A DNA stretch of 64,000 nt, taken from contig CAWDYI010000020.1 in the NCBI GenBank assembly GCA_963806395.1, positions 62,001 to 126,000 of the forward strand, read 5' to 3'. The notes beneath the pieces were generated by a model. That model ran no database searches. It worked only from the letters and a program-made list of their open reading frames with translations, and was not told where the DNA came from. Both the position numbers and the translations under genes were made by a program. Positions 15,393 to 24,086 of the stretch are shown here, piece after piece; the stretch's first letter is position 1, and every line of letters starts with the position of its first letter. The DNA comes from DASSUW01 sp963806395. GTDB taxonomy: Bacteria > Actinomycetota > Thermoleophilia > Solirubrobacterales > Solirubrobacteraceae.

Positions 15393-16345
15393 GCCCTGTC
15401 TCCGGTCAGCGCGAGGAACGCCTCCTCGATCTCCGAGCGCTCCTGGCGGCAGGCGAGCACGTCGATGCCGCCGTCCGCGAGCGCAGCGATCGCGGCGCCG
15501 AGCGCCACGCCCTCGACCGGCTCGAGGCGGAAGTGCTCGCCGTCGGCACCCGCGCCGGGGGCGACGGTGGCGCGTGCGCCGAGCAGGCCGGCGAGCTGCT
15601 CGGTCGCCAGTGCTCCCGGGTGCCCGTTGCGGACGCGGATCACGTAGCGGCGCGAGGCGGCCTGCGCCATCAGCCCCTCCACGGAGCCGGCGAAGCGCAC
15701 GGTGCCGCGGTCGAGGAACGTCACGGCGGACGCGAAGCCGCGGATCTCGTCGACCCGCTGCGTCGCCCACAGCACGGCGGTGCCGCGGCCGGCGAGCCGC
15801 GCGATCAGCGCGCGGATGCGCTCGGCGCCCTCGGGGTCGAGGTCGTGCGTCGCCTCGTCCACGAGCAGCACCGGCGGCGCGGTCAGCAGCGCGCGGGCGA
15901 CGGAGAGCCGCTTCTGCATGCCGTGCGACCAGCCGCCGATCGGCCGATCGGCGACCTCGGTGAGCCCGACGTCTTCCAGCACCTCGGCCGCGCGTGCGAA
16001 CGCGGCGCGGCGGCGCAGGCCGTTCAGGCGGGCGAAGAAGACGAGGTTCTCGGTGCCGGAGATGCGCAGGTAGAACGAGCGGTCACCTGCCGGGACGAGC
16101 CCGACCCGTCCGCGCGCGGCGCGGCCGCGCTCGCTCGTGCCGAGCACGCGCACGCTGCCCTCGGTCGGGTCGACGAGCCCCGTAAGCACGCGCAGCAGCG
16201 TGGTCTTGCCGGCCCCGTTCGGGCCGAGCAGAGCGTGCACCTCGCCCGCGCGGGCGGTGAGGTCGATACCCGCCAATGCCTCGCGTTCGCCGTAGCGGCG
16301 TACGAGGCCGCGGACCTCGACGGCGGTCGGCTCGGGACCTGACAT
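15389..16345 (-). CDS. ABC transporter ATPase of the RiPP cluster
   Basis: 318 aa. Walker A GPNGAGKTT near residue 41; signature region WSHGMQKRLSVARAL, where the usual LSGGQ reads WSHGM; Walker B VLLVDEATHDLD with His in place of Ser/Thr-Gly. A C-terminal extension of about 95 aa follows. First gene of the biosynthetic operon. The ATG has TACGAT 6 nt upstream and no Shine-Dalgarno, suggesting a leaderless operon mRNA. Confidence 0.87.
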   Translation of the reverse strand: MSGPEPTAVEVRGLVRRYGEREALAGIDLTARAGEVHALLGPNGAGKTTLLRVLTGLVDPTEGSVRVLGTSERGRAARGRVGLVPAGDRSFYLRISGTENLVFFARLNGLRRRAAFARAAEVLEDVGLTEVADRPIGGWSHGMQKRLSVARALLTAPPVLLVDEATHDLDPEGAERIRALIARLAGRGTAVLWATQRVDEIRGFASAVTFLDRGTVRFAGSVEGLMAQAASRRYVIRVRNGHPGALATEQLAGLLGARATVAPGAGADGEHFRLEPVEGVALGAAIAALADGGIDVLACRQERSEIEEAFLALTGDRA

Positions 16346-16451
16346 GCAGCGATCGTAGGAACGCCACCACTGAAGCTCCCCAACCGATCGTCTAGGAGGA
16401 CCGGGTCTGCGGGGGTGAGGCCATACCGATCGGCCAGGTAGCGTGGCGCCG
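16346..16451. promoter_or_regulatory. Divergent leaderless promoters
   Basis: The 106-bp gap between the RiPP operon and the M20 peptidase gene has TACGAT (16357-16352, minus strand) 6 nt before ATG 16345 and TAGCGT (16439-16444, plus strand) 7 nt before ATG 16452. Neither start has a convincing Shine-Dalgarno. No symmetrical operator was noticed. Confidence 0.45.
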
Positions 16452-17669
16452 ATGGACCCGGAGGCCTCCGCGCTCGCCGCCCTCGATCCCGGCGCGCTCG
16501 CCCGTGACGCGGCCGCGATCCTGCGCGTCCCGAGCGTCACCGGGGACGAGCGGCCGGTGCTCGAGGCACTCGCCGAGCTTGCGGCCGCACGCGGCCTGGC
16601 GACCGACCTGCACGCGCACGACCTCGCCGCCCTGCGGGCGCACGCCGATCACCCCGGCGAGGAGGCGGAGCGCGACGAGCTGTGGGGGCTGACGGCAACG
16701 CTGGCGGGCGGCGCGCCGCGGCGGCTGTGCCTGAACGGCCACGTCGACGTCGTCGGCCCCGGCACGGCGCCGTGGCGTCACGACCCGTGGTCGGGTGTGG
16801 TCGAGGCCGGCCGGCTGTACGGCCGCGGGGCGGTCGACATGAAGGCCGCGGTGGTCGCCGCGCTGCACGCGCTGGCGGCGGCGAGCACGGTGGCGGAGGC
16901 GGTGCCGGAGGTGGTGCTGCAGTGCGTCGCGTCGGAGGAGGACGGCGGGCTCGGGACGTTCGCGGAGCTCGAGCGCGACGCCGCGTTCGACGCCGCGCTG
17001 GTCCTCGAGCCGACCGGGTTCGACGTGGTCTGCGCGCAGGCGGGCGCGCTCACCTTCCGGTGCGTGGTGCCCGGGCGGGCGGCGCACGCGGCCCACCGGC
17101 TCGAGGGCTGCTCGGCGCTCGACCGCTACGTACGCGTGCACGCGGCGCTGCACGCGCTCGAGCGCCGGATCAACGCCGACGTCGCGCATCCGCTGATGCG
17201 CGAGCTGGAGCTGCCGTACCCGCTGCTCGTCGGGCGCATCGCGGGCGGCGACTGGTCGAGCCAGGTGCCCGACCGGGTCGAGGTCGAGGGCCGCGTCGGC
17301 GTGCCGGTCGGCGCCGACGCGGCCATCGTGCGGGCGGCACTCGAGGGCGCAGTGGCGGGCGCGCTCGACGACGGCGAGGCGCCGGCGGCGCTCCACTGGA
17401 CCGGCGGTGCCTTCCTCCCCGCCGAGACGCCCCCGGAGCACCCGTGGGTGCGTGACGTGGCGTCCGCGCTCGCCGACGAGCGCGGCCGCCCGGCGCGGGC
17501 CGTCGGCGTGCCCTGGGGCGCCGACATGCGCCTGTTCGCGGCGCGCGGGATCCCGTGCGTGATGGCCGGCACGACCGGGATCGAACGCGCGCACGCGGTC
17601 GACGAATGGGTGGACCTCGATGAGCTCACCGCGTTGAGCAGGTTTCTGCTGCGTCTCCTGTTCCGCTGA
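16452..17669 (+). CDS. M20 metallopeptidase (ArgE/DapE-like deacylase)
   Basis: 405 aa. Metal-binding LCLNGHVDVVG near residue 97, GRGAVDMKA near 128, the catalytic Glu pair in CVASEEDGG near 160, and a lid domain between about 190 and 300. It would remove an acyl group from an N-acyl amino acid; acetylornithine or succinyl-diaminopimelate are the reference substrates, but orthology cannot be settled from sequence alone. ATG 16452 is chosen for the -10 spacing. Confidence 0.85.
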   Translation: MDPEASALAALDPGALARDAAAILRVPSVTGDERPVLEALAELAAARGLATDLHAHDLAALRAHADHPGEEAERDELWGLTATLAGGAPRRLCLNGHVDVVGPGTAPWRHDPWSGVVEAGRLYGRGAVDMKAAVVAALHALAAASTVAEAVPEVVLQCVASEEDGGLGTFAELERDAAFDAALVLEPTGFDVVCAQAGALTFRCVVPGRAAHAAHRLEGCSALDRYVRVHAALHALERRINADVAHPLMRELELPYPLLVGRIAGGDWSSQVPDRVEVEGRVGVPVGADAAIVRAALEGAVAGALDDGEAPAALHWTGGAFLPAETPPEHPWVRDVASALADERGRPARAVGVPWGADMRLFAARGIPCVMAGTTGIERAHAVDEWVDLDELTALSRFLLRLLFR

Positions 17670-17715
17670 CGGCCCCCTGCGGGTGCCTCGAGCGCGGCTG
17701 GTTACCATCATCGCC

Positions 17716-18633
17716 GTGTTTCGTGGGGTACGCATGGTGCGGTGGGTCGTTCTGGCGGCGCTGCCGGCGCTCCTGGCCGGGTGCGGCGGCGGTGACGAAG
17801 CGGCCGGAGGGGACGCGACGGCGGACCTCGCTGTCCCGTGGGTGGATCCCGACGGCGACACGCCGATCGTCGGCGCCCTGAGCGTCAACCCGTCCGACTC
17901 GACGCTCTTCATGAGCACCAACACCGGCCTGTTCCGGATCGCGCCGGACGCGTCGAAGCCGGAGAAGGTCACCGGCACGCTCGACACCCCGTCAGGCTCG
18001 GGCGAGGTGTCCGAGGCGCTCGTGGTCCGGTTCGTCGGGCCCGACGAGATGCTCGCCTCCGGCCATCCCGCGGCCGGCGAGGCGCTGCCGACCGCGCTCG
18101 GGCTGATCCGCTCCGAGGACGCCGGCAAGACCTGGACCTCGGTGTCGGAGCTGGGGAAGGCCGACTTCCACGCGATCGAGACCTCGGGCGACACGATCGC
18201 CGCCGCCCTGTTCGGCCAGGCGCAGGTGCTGGTGAGCGTGAACGACGGGAAGACGTGGAGCACGCGCGCGGCGCCGATGCCGCTGGTCGCGCTCGAGGTC
18301 GACCCGAGCGACGCCGATCGCTGGATCGCCAGCACCGAGCGCGGCACCTTCGGCTCCGAGGACGGCGGGAAGACCTGGCGCCAGAGCGACGCGATCCCGA
18401 ACGTGCGCTTCTCGTGGCCGGAGAGCGGCCAGCTCTACCGGGTCGACCCGGGCGGCCCGGTGAAGGTGAGCGCGGACGGCGGGAACCGATGGGAGGACCG
18501 CGGCTCGACCGGCGGCGAGCCGATGGCGATGACGGTCGACGACGGCAAGGTCTACGTCGCCACGATCGACGGGACGGTGTTGGTCTCCGACGACGAGGGA
18601 CGCACGTTCAGCGAACAGGTCGCCGGCGGCTAG
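17716..18633 (+). CDS. Lipoprotein with BNR/Asp-box repeats
   Basis: 305 aa from GTG 17716, with TACCAT exactly 7 nt upstream; ATG 17734 is the alternative. A lipoprotein signal ends in LLAGC. The mature protein has five Asp-box-like repeats (SEDAGKTW, SVNDGKTW, SEDGGKTW, SADGGNRW, SDDEGRTF) spaced 40-60 residues apart, predicting a beta-propeller of the sialidase/Ycf48-like class. No sialidase catalytic residues were recognised, so it is probably a binding or scaffold protein on the outer face of the membrane. Confidence 0.82.
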   Translation: MFRGVRMVRWVVLAALPALLAGCGGGDEAAGGDATADLAVPWVDPDGDTPIVGALSVNPSDSTLFMSTNTGLFRIAPDASKPEKVTGTLDTPSGSGEVSEALVVRFVGPDEMLASGHPAAGEALPTALGLIRSEDAGKTWTSVSELGKADFHAIETSGDTIAAALFGQAQVLVSVNDGKTWSTRAAPMPLVALEVDPSDADRWIASTERGTFGSEDGGKTWRQSDAIPNVRFSWPESGQLYRVDPGGPVKVSADGGNRWEDRGSTGGEPMAMTVDDGKVYVATIDGTVLVSDDEGRTFSEQVAGG

Positions 18634-19167
18634 TCACCAGACGTCGCCCTCCCGCCAGTCGCAGGTGAGCTCACCGGCCAGATCGAGCGGGGCTCCGGCC
18701 GGTAGGACGTACACGCAGCCGTCGTCCTCCTCGGTGCGTGCGATGCCGGCCGGTGTGAGAGCCGAGGTCGGTCCCTGCCACTGCTTCCAGCCGCGCGACG
18801 TGTAGAGACTTGCGCCGTCGTCGGTGGCGCCGAGCGCTCCCACCTCGTACGCGCTGCGCACCACCCGCTCGAGCGCTTCCATCAGGGCCGCGGCGTGCCC
18901 GCGCCTGCGCCGGTCCGCGCGCACGGCGACGCCCTCGACGTAGCCGGCGCGCAGCGCACGCCCGCGATGCAGGAGCCGCCGCTGGACCACGGATGCGTGG
19001 CCGATCAGGTCGTCTCCCTCCCACACGAGGGCGTGCACGCCGCCCAGGCCGTGCTCCCAGTCGTGGTCGGTCATCTCGTCCCCGAAGACCGCGTCGAGCA
19101 GCTCACGTGCCGCCCTCAGCGTCGCGGCGTCGAGGTCGGCGGTATGCGCGGTGCGAACCTCGCTCAC
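18634..19167 (-). CDS. GNAT acetyltransferase, AAC(2')-like
   Basis: 177 aa from GTG 19167 with AGGAG 9 nt upstream. The whole length reads like aminoglycoside 2'-N-acetyltransferase of the chromosomal mycobacterial AAC(2')-I type: DHDWEHGLGGVHALVWEGD, VVQRRLLHRG, RAGYVEGVAVRADRRRRG (acetyl-CoA loop), GWKQWQGPTSALTP, and the C-terminal ELTCDWREGDVW. Substrate could be an aminoglycoside or an endogenous amine. It follows pepF by 12 nt and probably shares its transcript with the TetR gene. Family call firm; resistance phenotype untested. Confidence 0.85.
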   Translation of the reverse strand: MSEVRTAHTADLDAATLRAARELLDAVFGDEMTDHDWEHGLGGVHALVWEGDDLIGHASVVQRRLLHRGRALRAGYVEGVAVRADRRRRGHAAALMEALERVVRSAYEVGALGATDDGASLYTSRGWKQWQGPTSALTPAGIARTEEDDGCVYVLPAGAPLDLAGELTCDWREGDVW

Positions 19168-19179
19168 GCCGACCGTCTC

Positions 19180-20994
19180 CTACAGCCGCCCTGCCTCGTG
19201 CGCCGCCGCCTCGGCGTCGTCGAGTTGGCGCTCGATGATGTCGAGCCCGCGGTCCCAGAAGCCCGGGTCGGCGAGGTCGACGCCGACGATCTCCCCGAGC
19301 TCCTGCGGGCTGCGTGAGCCGCCGGCCTCCAGCAGCTGCATGTAGGCGGGCACGAAGGCCTCGCCCTCCTCCTCGTAGCGCGCGTACACCGCGAGCGCCA
19401 GCAGCTGCCCGTACGCGTACGCGTACACGTAGCCCGGCGTGCTGATGAAGTGCGGCACGTACGACCACCAGCAGCGGTAGTTGTCGGTCACCTCGACGGC
19501 GTCGCCGAGCAGCTCGGTCTGCGACTCGAACCACAACTCACCGATCCGCTCGACCGCCAGTTCGCCCTGCTCGCGGCGCTCGGTGTGGACGAGGTGCTCG
19601 AAGCGGTTCATCGCGACCTGCCGGAACACCGTCGCGATCGCGCCCTCGATGCTCTCCGCCAGCAGCGCGAGCCGCGACTCCGGCGTGGCCGCCTGCTCCA
19701 GCAGCCGGCCGAACACGAGCGTCTCGCCGAACACGCTCGCCGTCTCGGCCATCGTGAGCGGCGTGGCCATGTGGAACACGCCCTGGCGGGCGCCGAGCGC
19801 GGCGTGCACGCCGTGGCCGAGCTCGTGTGCGAGCGTGAGCACGTCGCGGCGCTTGTACGTGTAGTTGAGGAGCACGTACGGGTGCGCGGACGGGACCGTG
19901 TAGGCGCAGAACGCGCCCCCGCGCTTGTTCGGGCGCAACGGCGCGTCGATCCAGGACTCGTCGAAGAAGCGCCGCGCGAGCGCGCCCAGCTCCTCCGAGA
20001 ACCCGCTGTAGGACTCGAGCACCAGGTCGCGCGCCTGCGGCCACTCGACCCGCTCGTCCTCGGCGGTGATCGCCGCCATCCGGTCGTAGTCGGCCAGCTT
20101 GTCGATCCCGAGCAGGCGCCCCTTCAGGCGGTACCAGCGGCGCGTGACCTCGTAGCGCGACCGGACGGCCGTGACCAGCGCCTCGACCGACTCGTCGGAC
20201 GCCTCGTTGGCGAGGTTGCGACTGGCGAGCCAGTGCGGGAAGTTGCGCAGCCGGTCGTCGACCATCTTGTCGGCGAGCAGCGTGTTGAACACGAACGCGC
20301 GCGTACGGAGACCGGGCTGGAGCGCGGCAGTGACGCGCTCCGCGGTGTCGCGACGGACCTCGCGGTCGGGCGCGAACAGGCGCGACAGCGCGGAGTCCAG
20401 CGACACGGGCTCGCCGCCCTCGAAATCGACCGTGATCGCCGAGGCCTGCTCCTCGAACAGCCGCGACCACGCGGTGCTGCCGGTGAGCGCCTTCTCGGCC
20501 AGCACCTTCTCCTCGGGCTCCGAGAGCAGGTGGGGCCGGTAGCGGCGTGCGGTGCGCAGGTGGTGGCGAGCGAAATCGAGCCCGTCGGCCGCCAGCAGCT
20601 CCTCGGCGCGCTCATCCTCGAGCGCGGCCCACTCGAGCTCGAAGAACAGCAGGGTCGTCTCGATCCCCGTCGCGCCCTCCTGCAGCTTCTGGAGCAGCGC
20701 GCCGCGCGGCGGGTCGGCGGTGTCGCCGGAGAAGTTGAGCATCGCGTAGGAGCCCGCGCGGCCGAGCAGCTCCTGGAGCGCCTCGATGTCGCGCATCGCC
20801 GCGACGAGCCCAGGTCCGTCGAGCTCCGCCACCTTGCCGGCATGTGCCGCGGCGAAGTCGTCGGCCCGGCGCTGAGCCTCGGCGATCATCGCCGTGACGG
20901 CGGCATTCGGGTCGCCGGCACCGCCGTCGAGCAGCGGATCGAGGTCCCAGGCGACGGCTTCGAGGTCGGGATCGGTCAGGTCAGGCGCAGTCAT
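19180..20994 (-). CDS. pepF: Oligoendopeptidase F family (M3 metallopeptidase)
   Basis: 604 aa, normal PepF length, cytosolic. Zinc-binding LAHELGHGVHA is near residue 395, followed by the downstream Glu in FGETLVFGRLLE near 430, and a long helical N-terminal domain with the PepF-type region (ALTGSTAWSRLFEEQ). It would degrade small oligopeptides. It starts 10 nt after the TetR stop and ends 12 nt before the AAC(2')-like gene, so the three form one unit. Confidence 0.92.
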   Translation of the reverse strand: MTAPDLTDPDLEAVAWDLDPLLDGGAGDPNAAVTAMIAEAQRRADDFAAAHAGKVAELDGPGLVAAMRDIEALQELLGRAGSYAMLNFSGDTADPPRGALLQKLQEGATGIETTLLFFELEWAALEDERAEELLAADGLDFARHHLRTARRYRPHLLSEPEEKVLAEKALTGSTAWSRLFEEQASAITVDFEGGEPVSLDSALSRLFAPDREVRRDTAERVTAALQPGLRTRAFVFNTLLADKMVDDRLRNFPHWLASRNLANEASDESVEALVTAVRSRYEVTRRWYRLKGRLLGIDKLADYDRMAAITAEDERVEWPQARDLVLESYSGFSEELGALARRFFDESWIDAPLRPNKRGGAFCAYTVPSAHPYVLLNYTYKRRDVLTLAHELGHGVHAALGARQGVFHMATPLTMAETASVFGETLVFGRLLEQAATPESRLALLAESIEGAIATVFRQVAMNRFEHLVHTERREQGELAVERIGELWFESQTELLGDAVEVTDNYRCWWSYVPHFISTPGYVYAYAYGQLLALAVYARYEEEGEAFVPAYMQLLEAGGSRSPQELGEIVGVDLADPGFWDRGLDIIERQLDDAEAAAHEAGRL

Positions 20995-21004
20995 AGCGCC
21001 GACG

Positions 21005-21589
21005 TTACAACGTGCCGCTCGCCGCCTCCGCTCGCAGGCCGTCGAGCACGATCCCGAGATGGCGGCGCCAGGCTTCGGGTCGCGGGTGCTCGATCGCGCT
21101 CGCGCTTCCAACACCGCACATCAGCAGCGGGACGTCCTCGATCATCGCGTCGGGGCGCATCCGGCCCGTCGCGATACATCGCCGCATCATCTCGCCGACC
21201 GTGATCGTCAGATCCTCCTTGCCGGGACAGGTGCTCGGAGCGGGGCGGGAGGCGGAGAGGATCTCGTTGAAGGCCCGATCGCCCGCGGTCTTCTCCCCGG
21301 CGAACCACATCGCCTGTGTGAAGGCCTCCCACGGGTCGTCGAGCGTGAGCAGCTCGCGCGCGTGCGCTGCGACGACGGCAAAAAGCTCGTTCGTGAGCGC
21401 GGTGAGCAGCGCTTCCTTGGTCGGGAAGTGGCGGTACACGGTGCCGACACCGACATCGGCGCGGCGCGCGACGTCGTCCATCTGGGCGTCGACGCCCTGG
21501 TCGGCGAACACGGCCCGCGCAGCCGTCAGCACCTTCTCGCGGTTGCGCCGGGCGTCGGCGCGAAGGGGCTTGTCGGCGAGCTCGGACAT
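21005..21589 (-). CDS. TetR-family transcriptional regulator
   Basis: 194 aa. N-terminal helix-turn-helix (about residues 15-60): NREKVLTAARAVFADQGVDA, MDDVARRADVGVGTVYRHFP, TKEALL. The ligand domain follows. It is divergent from a 14-TM exporter and very likely represses it. The intergenic region carries three copies of a GGAAC-N4-5-TTCC-type site (21604-21708). ATG 21589 has TACAGT 6 nt upstream and no Shine-Dalgarno. Confidence 0.92.
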   Translation of the reverse strand: MSELADKPLRADARRNREKVLTAARAVFADQGVDAQMDDVARRADVGVGTVYRHFPTKEALLTALTNELFAVVAAHARELLTLDDPWEAFTQAMWFAGEKTAGDRAFNEILSASRPAPSTCPGKEDLTITVGEMMRRCIATGRMRPDAMIEDVPLLMCGVGSASAIEHPRPEAWRRHLGIVLDGLRAEAASGTL

Positions 21590-21603
21590 GTGTTGACTGT
21601 AGC

Positions 21604-21708
21604 GGAACGGCGATTCCGTATCTCGTCTTTGGGGAGTGGTGCTAGCCGCACTTGCAACCGGAACCCCAACTCCGTATTGTGCCGGAGAGTAACCGGAACG
21701 TCGGTTCC
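21604..21708. promoter_or_regulatory. Three candidate TetR operators
   Basis: GGAACGGCGATTCC (21604-21617) and GGAACGTCGGTTCC (21695-21708) share the palindromic consensus GGAACGNCGNTTCC. A degenerate third copy, GGAACCCCAACTCC, lies at 21660-21673. Site 1 sits just upstream of the tetR -10. The degenerate site fills the spacer of the exporter promoter. Confidence 0.65.
21652..21680 (+). promoter_or_regulatory. Promoter of the MFS exporter
   Basis: TTGCAA (21652-21657), a 17-bp spacer, TATTGT (21675-21680). The middle operator-like site lies wholly inside the spacer, so repressor bound there would block RNA polymerase. The transcript would have a leader of roughly 80 nt before the Shine-Dalgarno-led ATG 21766. 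Confidence 0.5.
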
Positions 21709-21765
21709 AGATTTCATACCTGGCCGGTCAGCCAGGGCTCAACCTCCGTCCTCCCCAGGAGACCC

Positions 21766-23223
21766 ATGCCTTCCAGCACCACCAACAAGTGGCTGGCGCT
21801 GGCGCTGCTCGCAGCGGCCCAGTTCGTCGTAGTCCTCGATGCCTCGATCGTCAACGTTGCGCTCCCGTCGATCGGCGCAGACCTGAACTTCTCGCAGGAC
21901 GACCTGTCGTGGGTCGTCAATGCGTACGTGCTCGTGTTCGGTGGCTTCCTGCTGCTCGGCGGCCGCCTGGCCGACCTGCTGGGTCGTCGTCGTCTATTCC
22001 TCACCGGTCTCATCCTCTTCTCCGTCGCGTCGCTCGCCGGCGGGTTCGCGCAAAGCGCCGAGTGGCTGATCGCCGCTCGCGCGGTCCAGGGTCTCGGCGC
22101 CGCACTGCTGTCGCCCGCCGCGCTCTCGCTCGTGACCGTCCTGTTCGCCGAAGGTTCTGAGCGCAACAAGGCGATGGGCGTGTGGGGCGCCGTGGCCGGT
22201 TCCGGCGGCGCCGTCGGCGTGCTGCTCGGCGGCATGCTCACCGAATGGGCCGGCTGGGAATGGGTGCTGTTCGTGAACGTGCCGATCGGCATCGCGGCCG
22301 CCGCGCTCGCCCCGCGCCTGCTGCCCGAATCGAGCAACGAGGGCCCCCGGCACTTCGACGTCGCCGGTGCGGTGACGATCACCGCAGGCCTGTCGCTGCT
22401 GGTCTATGCGCTCGTGGACGCGAACAACGCGGGGTGGGCGTCGACCCAGACGCTCGGCCTCGGCGCGATCGCGCTTGGGCTGATCGCCGCCTTCTACGTG
22501 ATCGAGCGCCGCACGAAGGCGCCGCTGGTGCCGTTCCCCGGCATCTTCCGGCTCCGCACGATCACCGGTATCAACGTGTCGGCCGTACTGATCGCGGCGT
22601 CGTTGTTCTCGATGTTCTTCTTCATCTCGCTGTACATGCAGCAGGTGCTCGGGTTCTCGGCGCTCGAGGCGGGTCTCGCCTACCTGCCGCTGGCGGTCGG
22701 GATCATCATCACGGCGGGCGCCTCGGCCGGGCTGGTGACGCGCTTCGGCTTCAAGCCGGTGCTGGTCTCCGGGCTGCTGGTGACTGCGATCGGCCTCCTG
22801 TGGTTCTCGCAGGTGTCGGCGGACGGCAGCTACGTGGCCGACATCCTGTTCCCGTCCCTGCTCGCCGCGGCCGGGCTCGGCCTTGCGTTCGTGTCGATGA
22901 CCGTGGCGGCCGTGAGCGGCGTCGAGGCCGACGAGGCCGGCCTGGCCTCGGGGCTGATCAACACGTCGCAGCAGATCGGCGGCGCGCTCGGCCTGGCGAT
23001 CCTCGCCACCGTGGCCAACGGCGTCACCGACGACGCGGTCGCGACCGGCACCGCCGCCAACGTCGCGCTCACCGAGGGCTTCCAGTCCGCCTTCCTGGTC
23101 GGCGCGGGCATGGCGATCGTCGGCGCGGTCGTCGCGATGGTGATCGTCTCCGGGCAGGCATCGCGCGAGCACGCCGAGGCAGCGCGCCGCGGCGAGGTCG
23201 AGCCGGTCCCGGTCGCCGCCTAA
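21766..23223 (+). CDS. DHA2-family MFS multidrug exporter (EmrB/QacA-like)
   Basis: 485 aa with about 14 predicted transmembrane helices. ATG 21766 has AGGAG 6 nt upstream. Helix 1 has the DHA2 signature QFVVVLDASIVNVALPSIG. Motif A is GGRLADLLGRRR, and motif C-like glycines occur in GAVAGSGGAVGVLLGG. It would export hydrophobic drugs by proton antiport. It is controlled, by arrangement, by the divergent TetR. Confidence 0.93.
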   Translation: MPSSTTNKWLALALLAAAQFVVVLDASIVNVALPSIGADLNFSQDDLSWVVNAYVLVFGGFLLLGGRLADLLGRRRLFLTGLILFSVASLAGGFAQSAEWLIAARAVQGLGAALLSPAALSLVTVLFAEGSERNKAMGVWGAVAGSGGAVGVLLGGMLTEWAGWEWVLFVNVPIGIAAAALAPRLLPESSNEGPRHFDVAGAVTITAGLSLLVYALVDANNAGWASTQTLGLGAIALGLIAAFYVIERRTKAPLVPFPGIFRLRTITGINVSAVLIAASLFSMFFFISLYMQQVLGFSALEAGLAYLPLAVGIIITAGASAGLVTRFGFKPVLVSGLLVTAIGLLWFSQVSADGSYVADILFPSLLAAAGLGLAFVSMTVAAVSGVEADEAGLASGLINTSQQIGGALGLAILATVANGVTDDAVATGTAANVALTEGFQSAFLVGAGMAIVGAVVAMVIVSGQASREHAEAARRGEVEPVPVAA

Positions 23224-23236
23224 GCGCTCGGCAATC

Positions 23237-23311
23237 GGGGTCAGACCCCTGTTAGGCACGCCTGATGGGGGTCTGACCCCTGTTAGGCGTGCCGTAGTGG
23301 GGTCTGACCCC
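23237..23311. repeat. Three REP-like palindromes at 31-bp period
   Basis: GGGGTCAGACCCC (23237-23249), GGGGTCTGACCCC (23268-23280) and GGGGTCTGACCCC (23299-23311) start exactly 31 bp apart. Both spacers begin TGTTAGGC. The array fills the 101-bp gap between the exporter stop and the IMPase-like start. The last copy ends 1 nt before the putative -10 (TACGTT, 23313-23318) of that gene. Confidence 0.8.
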
Positions 23312-23324
23312 TTACGTTGCGTGG

Positions 23325-24086
23325 ATGGCCGACGATCTCGCGCTCGCCCTGGCGCTCGCCGACGACGCCGACGCGCTCACGTTGCCCGCGTTCGACCGCG
23401 GGGCGACCGCGAGTGAGAAGGCCGACGGCACCCCGGTGACCGAGACCGACGGTGCGGTCGAGCGCGTGCTGCGCGAGCGTTTGGCGGCCGAGCGGCCGGA
23501 CGACCGGGTGCTCGGCGAGGAGCTCGGGGAGGCCGGATCCGGTGCCCGGCGGTGGGTGCTCGACCCGCTCGACGGCACCGAGTGGTTCGCGCGCGGGATC
23601 CCGGTGTGGGGCACGCTGATCGCCCTCGAGGACGCTGACGGCCTGCAGGTGGCCGTCGTCTCGGCGCCGGCGCTGCGGCGCCGCTGGTGGGCCGAGCGCG
23701 GGCACGGCGCGTACCGTGACGGGCGCCGGATCGAGGTGTCGCGCGTGGCAGCCGTCGAGGACGCGTGCGTCGCGTACGCGAACCTCCACGCCGGGTTCGA
23801 GATCGACGCCGAGCCGCTGCTGCAGGCGGCGCGCGTGAGCGGCGGCTGGGAGTCGTTCCTGGGCCTGATGCTGTGCGCCGAGGGCGCCGTCGACGCCGCC
23901 TTCGCGCCCCTCGGCTTCCTCTGGGACCTGCTCGCGCCGCAGCTGATCGTCGAGGAGGCGGGCGGGCGCTTCACCGACTTCGACGGTCGCCGTACCGCCG
24001 CCGGGCGCGGTGCCGTGGCTGCCAACCCGGCGCTGCACGCCGACGTGCTCGCGCGGCTTCAGACGAGCGCGTCGAGCAGCACCTGA
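23325..24086 (+). CDS. Inositol-monophosphatase-family protein (HisN-like)
   Basis: 253 aa. Metal-binding GEELGE near residue 65, the hallmark DPLDGTEWF near 82, and the C-terminal WDLLAPQLIVEEAGG near 207. Members dephosphorylate inositol phosphate, histidinol phosphate or related compounds with Mg2+; histidinol-phosphatase is the best single guess. No other histidine biosynthesis gene is nearby. ATG 23325 has TACGTT 6 nt upstream. The 3' end overlaps the convergent PrpD-family gene by 28 bp. Confidence 0.85.
   Translation: MADDLALALALADDADALTLPAFDRGATASEKADGTPVTETDGAVERVLRERLAAERPDDRVLGEELGEAGSGARRWVLDPLDGTEWFARGIPVWGTLIALEDADGLQVAVVSAPALRRRWWAERGHGAYRDGRRIEVSRVAAVEDACVAYANLHAGFEIDAEPLLQAARVSGGWESFLGLMLCAEGAVDAAFAPLGFLWDLLAPQLIVEEAGGRFTDFDGRRTAAGRGAVAANPALHADVLARLQTSASSST

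Noticed and set aside
16346..16451. A second RiPP precursor at the head of the biosynthetic operon
   Set aside because: No short frame with a YxxP leader motif could be found in this gap on either strand.
23237..23311. 31-bp periodic repeats as a mini-CRISPR
   Set aside because: Only three 13-bp palindromes with near-identical spacers and no cas genes; CRISPR spacers should differ.
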